Assembly: GCA_015059905.1 (NCBI GenBank)
Contig: SUZN01000008.1
Location: 1-64,000 of the forward strand
DNA length: 64,000 nucleotides
From: Rikenellaceae bacterium
Lineage (GTDB): Bacteria > Bacteroidota > Bacteroidia > Bacteroidales > Rikenellaceae
Direction of reading: 5' to 3'
Positions 16,125 to 23,925 of the stretch are shown here, in pieces. The translations under genes and the position numbers were made by a program. Position 1 is the stretch's first letter, and each line of letters begins with the position of its first letter. A model generated the notes under the pieces. That model had not been told where the DNA came from, made no database searches, and saw nothing but the letters and a program-made list of their open reading frames with translations.

Positions 16125-16790
16125 TTACCACAAAGGGATATTCACACCGACCTGGATAAGGTGCGAGAACTGACGATACTTAATATCCGATGCGGGGATA
16201 TCGTGCTGACCAAAATCCGATGGCAAGCAGTTACGCATATTCAGCTGATAGCCCATATAGAAGTCCATCTTCATCGTACGACCCGCCAACACGCGCAGAC
16301 CACCACCTGCAGCCAGCAGACCACCGACAGTCTTCGAACTGCTGCCGATGTAGAACTGTGGACCCGCATTGAGGTAGTTGAACCAGCGGTAACGCTTCTT
16401 CTGCACCGCCTTGCCATAGTAGTACTTCATCGAGAGGTACAACGGAATGGAGTTATCGTTATCCTGAAGCTGGAAGCCCGCCTCCAAGCCTGCGATAAAA
16501 TTCTCTGTAAAGCGGTAGCCAGCACCCAAATAGAAGCTGCCGCCCGATACCGACATACTCTCGTTGTAGCTTGTCTTGTCGCCTCGCTCGCCATACTTGA
16601 TAACATTCTGCATACCCATACAGATGTTGTAACTACCTCCCATATTGATGGCTACCTTGTGCTTCATATTCTCAAGCTCGTAGTCGCGCTCAATCTTGGT
16701 CTTCTTAAATCGGGGTATATAGTATTTCTGCGCCGCAGCATCTCCCACAGCGAGCAACACCAATACCATAAGTATCAATACTCGTTTCAT
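16125..16790 (-). CDS. outer-membrane beta-barrel protein, function unknown
   Basis: 221 residues with a signal peptide (about 1-20, ending AVGDAAAQ). The mature part begins with a charged stretch (YIPRFKKTKIERDYELENM) and continues as alternating amphipathic strands rich in aromatic and glycine residues (INMGGSYNICMG, SFYLGAGYRFTENFIAGLEAGF), ending with VGVNIPLW, an aromatic C-terminus recognised by BamA. It looks like an 8-strand barrel. It is immediately followed by a palindromic attC-like element, and galE stands 90 bases upstream with a hairpin (16814-16841) between. Confidence 0.7.
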   Translation of the reverse strand: MKRVLILMVLVLLAVGDAAAQKYYIPRFKKTKIERDYELENMKHKVAINMGGSYNICMGMQNVIKYGERGDKTSYNESMSVSGGSFYLGAGYRFTENFIAGLEAGFQLQDNDNSIPLYLSMKYYYGKAVQKKRYRWFNYLNAGPQFYIGSSSKTVGGLLAAGGGLRVLAGRTMKMDFYMGYQLNMRNCLPSDFGQHDIPASDIKYRQFSHLIQVGVNIPLW

Positions 16791-16880
16791 CTATCGTTGT
16801 TATTTAGCAAACTTGCACGGGTCACTCGCGTAACCCGTGCATAGTCATAACGCTAATTTCTTCTCTTTATTGTCTGCGCC

Positions 16881-17906
16881 CTATTTAATGCCGCGCACAT
16901 TCTTCTCCCAAGCCCAAGCTGACTGCAATGTGTCGTCCAACGAACGCTCTGCCTTCCAGCCCAGCTCCTCGTTTGCCAATGTGGTGTCAGCCCAGATAGA
17001 GACAACATCACCTGGACGGCGTGGAGCAACCTTGTAGTTGAGTTTCAACTCATTAACGCGCTCAAAGCTGTTTACAAGCTCCAATACCGATGTTGCGTTA
17101 CCTGTACCGATATTGAAGACCTCGTACTTTGTCTTGTTCTTATCCTCAATCATACGAGTGATGGCAACAACGTGAGCCTTTGCCAAATCAACTACGTCGA
17201 TATAGTCGCGCAAGCAAGAGCCATCGGGTGTTGGATAGTCATCACCAAAGACGCTCAAGCACTCTCTAACGCCAGCGGCAGTCTGTGTGATGAATGGCAC
17301 CAAGTTCTGTGGCACACCACGTGGGAGCTCGCCGATGAGAGCTGTTGGGTGGGCACCGATTGGGTTGAAGTAACGAAGTGAGATACCCTTCAAGCCCTCG
17401 TAAGCATTCACCGAGTCACGCAAGATATCCTCACACATCTGCTTGGTGTTACCGTAAGCCGATGTAGCAGGCTTGCGAGGTGTGAGCTCTGTAACAGGCA
17501 ACTCGTCAGCCTCGCCGTAAACGGTTGCAGATGAAGAGAATACGATGTTTGGACGTCCCTCCTCGCGCATCAACTCAACCACATTCATAAACGATGTGAG
17601 GTTGTTGCGGTAGTACTTCATAGGGTCAATAACCGACTCGCCCACAGCCTTATAGGCTGCAAAGTGGATAACAGAGCCGAAGTTATACTGCTTGAAGACC
17701 TTGCGGAAAGCCTCCTTATCGCAGCAATCAACATTGACAAAAGGCACATCTACGCCCGTGATTTTGCGTACACCCTCAACGCCACTCATATCAGAGTTTG
17801 AGAGGTTGTCGGCAACAACAACATCGTAGCCTGCGTTTATCAACTCCACAGCGGTGTGAGAACCGATATAACCCGCACCACCAGATACTAATACCATCTC
17901 TTTCAT
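16881..17906 (-). CDS. galE: UDP-glucose 4-epimerase
   Basis: 341 residues, standard length. It interconverts UDP-glucose and UDP-galactose. Short-chain dehydrogenase features: GGAGYIGSHTAVEL (NAD binding), HFAAYKAVGES, the catalytic Ser in FSSSATVYGE, and the YGNTK of the YxxxK motif. C-terminal substrate loops include GDGSC-like DYPTPDGSCLRDYI. Transcribed alone from a repeat-borne promoter. Confidence 0.95.
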   Translation of the reverse strand: MKEMVLVSGGAGYIGSHTAVELINAGYDVVVADNLSNSDMSGVEGVRKITGVDVPFVNVDCCDKEAFRKVFKQYNFGSVIHFAAYKAVGESVIDPMKYYRNNLTSFMNVVELMREEGRPNIVFSSSATVYGEADELPVTELTPRKPATSAYGNTKQMCEDILRDSVNAYEGLKGISLRYFNPIGAHPTALIGELPRGVPQNLVPFITQTAAGVRECLSVFGDDYPTPDGSCLRDYIDVVDLAKAHVVAITRMIEDKNKTKYEVFNIGTGNATSVLELVNSFERVNELKLNYKVAPRRPGDVVSIWADTTLANEELGWKAERSLDDTLQSAWAWEKNVRGIK

Positions 17907-17928
17907 AATAAATTAGGTTTTTGTTACG

Positions 17929-17960
17929 CAAAGATACATAATAATAATTCAAAATTCAAA
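17929..17960 (-). promoter_or_regulatory. galE promoter inside an AT-rich TTTTGAA repeat
   Basis: On the minus strand TTTG (17957-17960), 20-base spacer, TATCTTTG (17929-17936). The -33 belongs to a repeat tract extending to about 17980. Confidence 0.65.
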
Positions 17961-18028
17961 ATTAAGAATTCAAAATTATGAGTTTGAGGGGATAATAGGG
18001 TTTTTGAGATTAAGACAAGCGAAGGAAG

Positions 18029-18267
18029 AGCAAAGAGCAAAGAGCAAAGAGGAAAGAGGAAAGATAGGGCTGACGCATGTGTATCGTCGCTGAAAAATAA
18101 TAAAACAGGCTTCAGCCTGTATCTTCGGGGGTATAGCGCATAAAATGCGCTCCCGCCCCTACCCCCGAAGATATGTTTTTATCAAACTCCTCCCCTAATA
18201 TAGGGGAGGTGCCCAACGGGCGGAGGGGTATTCTCTTTGCTCTTTCATCTTTCATCTTTCATCTTTT
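18029..18267 (+). repeat. composite hairpin repeat, copy 1
   Basis: Order: five 7-bp units A(G/T)(C/G)AAAG (18029-18063), hairpin ACAGGCTTCAGCCTGT (18105-18120), a long stem TATCTTCGGGGGTA (18120-18133) pairing perfectly with 18160-18173, enclosing hairpin AGCGCAT/ATGCGCT, a CTCCCCT/AGGGGAG palindrome near 18190-18210, then the heptamer in inverted orientation (18235-18267). No coding potential. With the galE promoter it fills the 446-base gap before the next gene. Confidence 0.75.
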
Positions 18268-18352
18268 ATTTTTGTCAAATGGCGAAAATTTCCTAAATTT
18301 GATAATTATTTGCCGAAACAACCGAAACAAAAACCAGAAAACAACTAAATAA

Positions 18353-19081
18353 ATGAGACAAATTCGCATAATAATAACCTCAATAATGTTGCTCATGGCG
18401 ACAGTAGCCTCGGCGCAGGATAAGGTGCAGCCATACCTCACAACCGACCTCACGAACATATACATCTGGCGCGGTCAGCGTCTGGCTGGAGTGAGCATAC
18501 AGCCTGTGGCGGGCTTCCGCTGGAAGGGCTTCAACCTCTTTGCGTGGGGTAACGCGCAACTCACGCCTCCCGCCGATGAGACACCCGAGAAGTATGAGAT
18601 TGATATACTGCTAAAGTATCAGCTCACGCCTCGCCTCAACATCGCGCTGAAGGATGTCTATACCAATGCGCGCGGCGACGGTTTCTTCTCATTTGGCAGC
18701 ATAGGTCACGCCTCACACGGCGTGGAGGCGGTCATCCTCTACGATTGGAAATATTTCACTACCGAATGGACAACCACCATCTTCGGTCACGACGGACTTA
18801 ACCACAAGGGCGAGCGCTCATACAGCTCCTACTTTCTGGCGACCGTTCCGTTTCGTATCTCGCACATCAATTTTTCCGCTATCGTAGGCGTAGTACCCTA
18901 CTACACATCGCGTTATGACGATAACTCCGATGGCTTCCACGTCAATATGCTCTCGCTTAAGGCAACCTACGACATCCCCTTCTCGGAGCGTTTTCAGCTA
19001 CCCGTCTATACGCAGTTTATGGTCAATCCAAGTTCCGAGCAGGCGTGGTTTCAGGTGGGCTGCAAATTCAAGCTCTTTTAA
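18353..19081 (+). CDS. putative outer-membrane porin-like barrel
   Basis: 242 residues, signal peptide about 1-21 (ATVASAQ). The mature protein is a series of short amphipathic strands: YLTTDLTNIYIWRGQ, FNLFAWGNAQL, YEIDILLKYQLTP, ending WFQVGCKFKLF with the terminal aromatic typical of outer-membrane barrels. The opening strand resembles TorF-type putative porins, but the match is weak. No ligand can be inferred. It is a monocistronic gene next to a carbohydrate-binding-like gene. Confidence 0.65.
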   Translation: MRQIRIIITSIMLLMATVASAQDKVQPYLTTDLTNIYIWRGQRLAGVSIQPVAGFRWKGFNLFAWGNAQLTPPADETPEKYEIDILLKYQLTPRLNIALKDVYTNARGDGFFSFGSIGHASHGVEAVILYDWKYFTTEWTTTIFGHDGLNHKGERSYSSYFLATVPFRISHINFSAIVGVVPYYTSRYDDNSDGFHVNMLSLKATYDIPFSERFQLPVYTQFMVNPSSEQAWFQVGCKFKLF

Positions 19082-19235
19082 CCATCATTTTAACCTTTTC
19101 GCAGTCTCAAAAGAATAAAAAATCTTTCCCTCTATTGATTTTTTCATTTTTGTTTTGTAATTTTGAATGATATTTGCTGTTAAAAGAATAACACACAGCA
19201 AACACAACCACCAAAACCACAAAACTTCGCCTAAA

Positions 19236-19907
19236 ATGAAAACATCAACAGACCTTGCGGCACACACCGCAAAGAGGATTGAGGCTCGCTTCATCCGCAA
19301 AATCGAGCAGTTCCGCAACGACGAAATACGCCTTGTTATGCTCGATCGTGTGGAGAGCCACTCGGTGGCGTGTGTGAATTGGGCGGAGTACCCCTATGCT
19401 CCGAAGGTTACCTTCCGCATAGCTCACTCCGACGATGCTCTGGCTGTGATGTTCGAGGTCGAGGAGGAGCATCTGCGTGCGGTGGCGATGTCGGGCGAGG
19501 AGAATGTGTGGGAGGATAGCTGCGTGGAGTTCTTCGTGGAGAGCCCAGCCGCAGAGGGATACTTCAATTTCGAGGTAAACTGCATCGGCACAATGCTCGC
19601 GGCACATCGTCAGTCACGCACCGAAGCGACCTTATTCAACGCAGAGCAGATGAGTAAGATACGTCACTTCGGCTCGCTCCAGCGAGCCCCCATCGACTCG
19701 CGTGGCGCAGGGCAGAAGTGGTGGATGGTGGAGGTTATCCCATTCTCACTGCTGGGTCTTGAGAGCGCACCTCGCAGCCTGCGATGTAACTTCTACAAGT
19801 GCGGCGACAAGTGCGACCGCCCCCACTTCCTGAGCTGGAGCCCAATCGACAAACCAGAGCCCAACTTCCACTGCCCCGAATTTTTCGGCGAGGTAATTTT
19901 AGCATAA
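19236..19907 (+). CDS. CBM9-like carbohydrate-binding domain protein
   Basis: About 223 residues from the ATG at 19236 (MKTSTDLAAHTAKR); an upstream in-frame ATG at 19167 overlaps a likely promoter. The pattern of a DOMON/CBM9-like fold is visible: TFRIAHSDDALAVMFEVEE, then ENVWEDSCVEFFVES, FNFEVNCIGTML, and WMVEVIPFSLLG. No signal peptide is visible from the chosen start. These domains bind sugars at chain ends; in this protein it stands alone, as in many Bacteroidetes. The next gene is a sugar-kinase-like phosphotransferase. Confidence 0.7.
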   Translation: MKTSTDLAAHTAKRIEARFIRKIEQFRNDEIRLVMLDRVESHSVACVNWAEYPYAPKVTFRIAHSDDALAVMFEVEEEHLRAVAMSGEENVWEDSCVEFFVESPAAEGYFNFEVNCIGTMLAAHRQSRTEATLFNAEQMSKIRHFGSLQRAPIDSRGAGQKWWMVEVIPFSLLGLESAPRSLRCNFYKCGDKCDRPHFLSWSPIDKPEPNFHCPEFFGEVILA

Positions 19908-19959
19908 TACAGGGGAGAATTCAAAATTCAAAATTTAAAATTCAAAATATAATAATTAC

Positions 19960-20000
19960 GTCATCCCCCGACTTGCGTAGCAAAGCGATGGGGATCCTCC
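19960..20000 (+). repeat. GTCATT hairpin repeat, copy 1
   Basis: Starts CGTCATCCCCCGACTTGCG and ends GGGGATCCTCC, preceded by an AT-rich TCAAAATT tract. Related copies are at 43397, 43450, 45248 and 58572. Confidence 0.6.
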
Positions 20001-20021
20001 AGAAAAAACCAACAACACAAT

Positions 20022-21104
20022 ATGAACGAAAAACTTTTATCAATAGCCGAGCAGTTTGCCATCGAGGGCAAGATTGCATCAATCAACGCTCTGGGCGAGG
20101 GCTTTATCAACGACACCTATGTTGTTAAGACCGAGGGCGACGCGCCCAATTACATTCTTCAGCGCAAGAACCACATCGTATTTCCTGACGTGCCAGGTAT
20201 GATGGACAACATCCTTGCCGTGACGGAGCATATCAAAAAGAAGGTTGCCGACCCTATGCGCGAGACACTGACTGTCGTCCCCGCCAAGGATGGCAAGCTC
20301 TATGTGCAGGATGGCGAGAACTATTGGGCGGTGTGCGTATTTATCCCCGACACAGCCACCTACGACCGTGCCGACAAACCCGAACTTGCATATCAGGGCG
20401 GCGTGGGCATAGGACGTTTCCAGGCTCTGCTCTCGGACTTCGACAAGCCGCTGAATGAGACAATCAAGGGCTTCCATAACATCCGCTGGCGTTTTGAGCA
20501 GTGGGATGCCACCATCGCAGCCGACCCTGTGGGCAGAGTTAAGGAGCTGAAGGAGGAGATTGGTTGGGTGGAGAGCCGCCGCAAGGAGATGCTCGACTTC
20601 TGGTCGCTGGTGGAGAACGGCACAATACCAACTCACGTCACACATAACGACACTAAAATCAGCAACATACTCTTCGACAAGCCTACGGGCAAGGTGTTGT
20701 GTGCCATCGACCTTGATACGGTGATGAGTTCCACATCGCTCAACGACTTTGGCGATGCCATTCGCTCCTACACCAACACAGGTGCCGAGGATGAAAAGTG
20801 TCTGGAGAATGTCGAGATGAGCCTCGATATGTTCCGCGCCTATGCCGAGGGCTACCTCTCGGAGCAGCTTGAAACGATGAGCGAGAGCGAGCTGGAGTGG
20901 CTGGCATTTGCGGGTCGATATATTACTTTCGAGCAGGTGTTGCGCTTTTTGATGGACTACATCGACGGCGACAAGTACTACAGGATTGCCTACCCCTACC
21001 ACAATCTTGTCCGCACCCGCGCACAATACAAGCTCCTGCAGAGTATGGAACGTCAATACCCCGAGATGCAAGCGGTAATCAGGGAAATTCAACGCCGCCA
21101 TTAA
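20022..21104 (+). CDS. aminoglycoside-phosphotransferase-fold kinase, probably a sugar kinase
   Basis: 360 residues. The kinase fold is clear: GEGFINDTYVV (nucleotide loop), LQRKNHIVFPD, the catalytic VTHNDTKISNILFD (HxDxxxxN) and the metal-binding CAIDLDTVM. Relatives include N-acetylhexosamine 1-kinase (NahK), which feeds galacto/lacto-N-biose sugars into the galE route, so a similar anomeric kinase role is plausible given galE nearby; the exact substrate cannot be read from the sequence. Confidence 0.75.
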   Translation: MNEKLLSIAEQFAIEGKIASINALGEGFINDTYVVKTEGDAPNYILQRKNHIVFPDVPGMMDNILAVTEHIKKKVADPMRETLTVVPAKDGKLYVQDGENYWAVCVFIPDTATYDRADKPELAYQGGVGIGRFQALLSDFDKPLNETIKGFHNIRWRFEQWDATIAADPVGRVKELKEEIGWVESRRKEMLDFWSLVENGTIPTHVTHNDTKISNILFDKPTGKVLCAIDLDTVMSSTSLNDFGDAIRSYTNTGAEDEKCLENVEMSLDMFRAYAEGYLSEQLETMSESELEWLAFAGRYITFEQVLRFLMDYIDGDKYYRIAYPYHNLVRTRAQYKLLQSMERQYPEMQAVIREIQRRH

Positions 21105-21131
21105 GGCGAGAGCAGAAAGTGCTTGCACATT

Positions 21132-21170
21132 ATGCCGAGCCGAGGCGGTGAAAAGCCACCCTTGCGGTGG
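21132..21170 (+). repeat. TGCCGAG...CCACCCTTGCGGTGG repeat, copy 2
   Basis: Same plan as at 15789: TGCCGAG, a purine-rich spacer, hairpin CCACC/GGTGG (21156-21170), then TCAGAATT-type AT sequence. It lies in the 309-base gap before prfA. Confidence 0.6.
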
Positions 21171-21201
21171 ATTAAAATTAAGAATTCAGAATTGGAATTA
21201 T

Positions 21202-21241
21202 CACCACGTCATTACGCTGAGTAGTGGCGTGGTGTTTTTTT
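21202..21241 (+). terminator. intrinsic terminator after the sugar kinase
   Basis: A 14-bp stem with three G-U pairs (21202-21215 with 21221-21234) and a run of eight T. Confidence 0.75.
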
Positions 21242-21363
21242 TGTTGAAGAAAGATTAGTTCATATTGGAGGCTTAACCGCTTTATAAGAGCGAGAGCAGA
21301 GGGCGAATTTATTTGCACTCTGCCGAGTGAGCGAGGAGGAAACGAGGATTTATTCCTCGTAAT

Positions 21364-21395
21364 TTTGAATTTTGAATTATAATATCGTATCTTTG
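21364..21395 (+). promoter_or_regulatory. prfA promoter in an AT-rich TTTTGAA repeat
   Basis: TTTG (21364-21367), 20-base spacer, TATCTTTG (21388-21395). The block from 21362 to 21395 is almost base for base the same as the block before lspA (2387-2420). Confidence 0.7.
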
Positions 21396-21413
21396 CGAAA
21401 AATTTGAACTTTT

Positions 21414-22502
21414 ATGGCAGATAATTCAATACTATTGCGTCTTGACGGTCTGAAGCTCAAGTATGAGGAGACTGGTCAGAAGCTCACAGACCCCGAAGTG
21501 ATTGCCGATGTGAAGCAGTTTGTGCAACTTACCAAGGAGTACAAGGAGCTGGAGCCTATCATCGAGACATCGGAGCGTTACCGCACAGCCCTGGCAAACC
21601 TTGCCGAGGCGAAGGATGTGCTGGCTAACGACAAGGACGAGGAGATGCGTGAGATGGCGCGTATGGAGATTGCCGAGCTGGAGCCTGCGCTGGAGAAGAT
21701 GGAGGAGGAGATTAAGCTCCTGCTTATCCCCAAGGACCCACAGGATGACAAGAACGCAATCCTTGAGATTCGTGGCGGTACAGGTGGCGACGAGGCGGCT
21801 ATCTTCGCGGGCGACCTCTTAAGAATGTACACCAAGTATATCGAGTCGAAGGGCTGGCGTTATGAGATTACATCATTCTCTGACGGTGCTGCGGGCGGCT
21901 ACAAGGAGGTTGTGCTGAAGGTGACAGGTCAGAGCGTCTATGGTACGCTGAAGTATGAGTCGGGTGTGCACCGTGTGCAGCGTGTGCCACAGACCGAGAC
22001 ACAGGGTCGTGTACACACCTCGGCAGCGTCGGTAGCGGTATTGCCCGAGGCGGAGGAGTTTGATGTGGAGATCTCGATGAACGACATCCGCAAGGATATA
22101 TTCTGTGCATCGGGTCCTGGAGGTCAGTCGGTTAATACAACCTACTCGGCTATCCGTCTGACACACATCCCTACGGGTATCGTTGTGCAGTGTCAGGACC
22201 AGAAATCACAGCTCAAGAACTTCGACAAGGCCTTCGAGGAGTTGCGTACGCGTGTGTTCAACCTTGAGTACTCAAAGTATTTGGACGAGATTGCATCGAA
22301 GCGTAAGACGATGGTTTCGACGGGCGACCGTTCGGCGAAGATTCGTACCTACAACTACCCACAGGGACGTATCACCGACCACCGTATCAACTACACCATC
22401 TACAACCTCTCGGCATTTATGGATGGCGACATTCAGGACTGCATCGATCACCTGATCGTAGCCGAGAACGCCGAGCGCCTGAAGGAGAGCGAGTTGGCAT
22501 AA
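21414..22502 (+). CDS. prfA: peptide chain release factor 1
   Basis: 362 residues, normal for RF1. It terminates translation at UAA and UAG. The catalytic GGQ loop is in ASGPGGQSVNTT (about residue 235) and the region of domain 2 that reads stop codons is intact (RGGTGGDEAAIF, VHRVQRVPQTETQGRVHTS). Length and N-terminal domain distinguish it from RF2, and no programmed frameshift is present. Own promoter and terminator. Confidence 0.96.
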   Translation: MADNSILLRLDGLKLKYEETGQKLTDPEVIADVKQFVQLTKEYKELEPIIETSERYRTALANLAEAKDVLANDKDEEMREMARMEIAELEPALEKMEEEIKLLLIPKDPQDDKNAILEIRGGTGGDEAAIFAGDLLRMYTKYIESKGWRYEITSFSDGAAGGYKEVVLKVTGQSVYGTLKYESGVHRVQRVPQTETQGRVHTSAASVAVLPEAEEFDVEISMNDIRKDIFCASGPGGQSVNTTYSAIRLTHIPTGIVVQCQDQKSQLKNFDKAFEELRTRVFNLEYSKYLDEIASKRKTMVSTGDRSAKIRTYNYPQGRITDHRINYTIYNLSAFMDGDIQDCIDHLIVAENAERLKESELA

Positions 22503-22521
22503 GTTGTGCCACTACACAATA

Positions 22522-22558
22522 ACAAAGGGTTGTCCACACGGGCAACCCTTTTTTGTTG
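22522..22558. terminator. terminator between prfA and the TIR-like gene
   Basis: AAAGGGTTGTCC pairs with GGGCAACCCTTT, followed by T-rich sequence on both strands; it serves the two convergent genes. Confidence 0.8.
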
Positions 22559-22577
22559 TTACTGTTTTTGTAGTGAT

Positions 22578-23780
22578 TTAGCTCTTCTTTATTATTTCTT
22601 GAACAATTGGCAAAAGTTGCTTTGTCATCTCGTTCTGAATCTTCTCCTTAAGTTCGTTCAAAGAGGTGTATGAAACCCAGTATGTTTTGTTGTTCTCGAC
22701 CTCTTTTTTGAACTCTACAACATCTTGGTCATTCTTTGATTTTTCGTCAGCATATACCACAACCTTTGGTCGCTTTTTTGTCTTTTGCAAGGTGCTAACA
22801 GCCAGACGATATTCGCCAATTGTCTTTGGACCAATATCATCTGTAATAATTACAATGACACAATCCGCTTCATTTTGGATAAATTCATCGTAGCGCATCT
22901 GCTGCTGATGATTGTTGTCGAAATCTTCAAAGGTAAAGGAAGAAAGCATTATATCTAAAGACCCCCATCTATTCTCTACTTGAGAAAGGCTTGCTCTTAC
23001 AGCATCTCTCTCCTCGGTGATTGTAGTTGCTCCTGCAATAAAACACTTGTACTCAATCTTCTTATTGTCGGCTAAAGTTGGCTGTACTTTGTCTGATTCC
23101 CTTGACGTCTGCATTTGCATTTGCAGCGTATTAAACGTATGATTCTTAATTTTGTAACTACATAAAAAAGCTACAAATACCAAAATTGGCATTATAGTTA
23201 TTGCAGAACTCTTAGAAATTATGTCGAATTCTGCAAGTATAGCTACAAGTATACCAAGAGTACAAAGAATAAGCCCTATTACTGATAAAAATCTGACTAG
23301 ATCAATCTCTATTTTCTTTATTACTCTGTCGTTTGTCTTATTAATATTTTCTTTTATCTCTTCTCTATTGTCTATCTTATTTATACTTTCTTCTATCTCA
23401 AAAATAGTCTCATTTGGATTTGCTCCATTATATTTAATAATTTGATATTGCTTATAATCAGTAAATATCAATTCCCAAACACCCCTTAGTGGAGTGTCGT
23501 CAAGAGTCACAATTATCAACTTTTTTTTATTGTCTTTCGCCCGTTTGACAATACTTTGAATTTCACCGCTACAGCTTGATAGCTTGCTATGTAATAACAT
23601 CAATATATCTGAAGACTTAAAGTCACCACCCCAAACCATTCCACTATAATAATTTTCCCCAGCTGTTTGTACGGATATATCTCTCAAAGACAATCCAATT
23701 TTTATCTCTTTAGCAAATGTGGAATATATTCCATCCTGATAATCATTGATTAAGGTGATTTCTTTCTTCATACTACTCAT
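22578..23780 (-). CDS. membrane protein with TIR-like and DUF4062-like domains, candidate defence protein
   Basis: 400 residues from the ATG at 23780; an earlier in-frame start at 23840 lies upstream of the promoter and is excluded. Residues 4-130 have a TIR-like pattern (EITLINDYQDGIYSTFAKEI, SSDILMLLHSKLSSCSGEI, KKKLIIVTLDDTPLRG). Two hydrophobic segments follow (about 165-185 and 195-215), then a soluble domain beginning CFIAGATTITEERDAVRASL and containing EDFDN and GEYRLAV, like DUF4062 or other TIR-related sensor/effector domains. The gene is much AT-richer than its neighbours and lies alone between prfA and xseA, suggesting acquisition. Such membrane-tethered double-domain proteins are typical of anti-phage or signalling systems, but no partner is encoded here. 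Domain assignment is by eye. Confidence 0.6.
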   Translation of the reverse strand: MSSMKKEITLINDYQDGIYSTFAKEIKIGLSLRDISVQTAGENYYSGMVWGGDFKSSDILMLLHSKLSSCSGEIQSIVKRAKDNKKKLIIVTLDDTPLRGVWELIFTDYKQYQIIKYNGANPNETIFEIEESINKIDNREEIKENINKTNDRVIKKIEIDLVRFLSVIGLILCTLGILVAILAEFDIISKSSAITIMPILVFVAFLCSYKIKNHTFNTLQMQMQTSRESDKVQPTLADNKKIEYKCFIAGATTITEERDAVRASLSQVENRWGSLDIMLSSFTFEDFDNNHQQQMRYDEFIQNEADCVIVIITDDIGPKTIGEYRLAVSTLQKTKKRPKVVVYADEKSKNDQDVVEFKKEVENNKTYWVSYTSLNELKEKIQNEMTKQLLPIVQEIIKKS

Positions 23781-23809
23781 AAAGACATCGCTTTTTGCAT
23801 ATAATTGTA

Positions 23810-23840
23810 CAAAGATAAATACTTTTTCAATTATTGTCAA
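23810..23840 (-). promoter_or_regulatory. promoter of the TIR-like gene
   Basis: TTG (23838-23840), 20-base spacer, TATCTTTG (23810-23817) on the minus strand. The predicted start of transcription is near 23803, which fixes the start codon at 23780 or later. Confidence 0.65.
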
Positions 23841-23899
23841 TTATATATGGTTTTATGGTGCTTTTGGGTTTAAACTTTTTATATGTAACAAATATTTCA

Positions 23900-23907
23900 T
23901 ATATTTG
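23900..23907 (+). promoter_or_regulatory. -7 box for the xseA operon
   Basis: TATATTTG matches TAnnTTTG 18 bases before the xseA ATG; the -33 region has only a T run. Confidence 0.4.
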
Positions 23908-23925
23908 TAGATTAGAATAAATGTT

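Noticed and set aside
23781..23840. Longer N-terminus for the TIR-like protein
   Set aside because: It would place the start codon upstream of the -7 box, so it would not be transcribed from that promoter.
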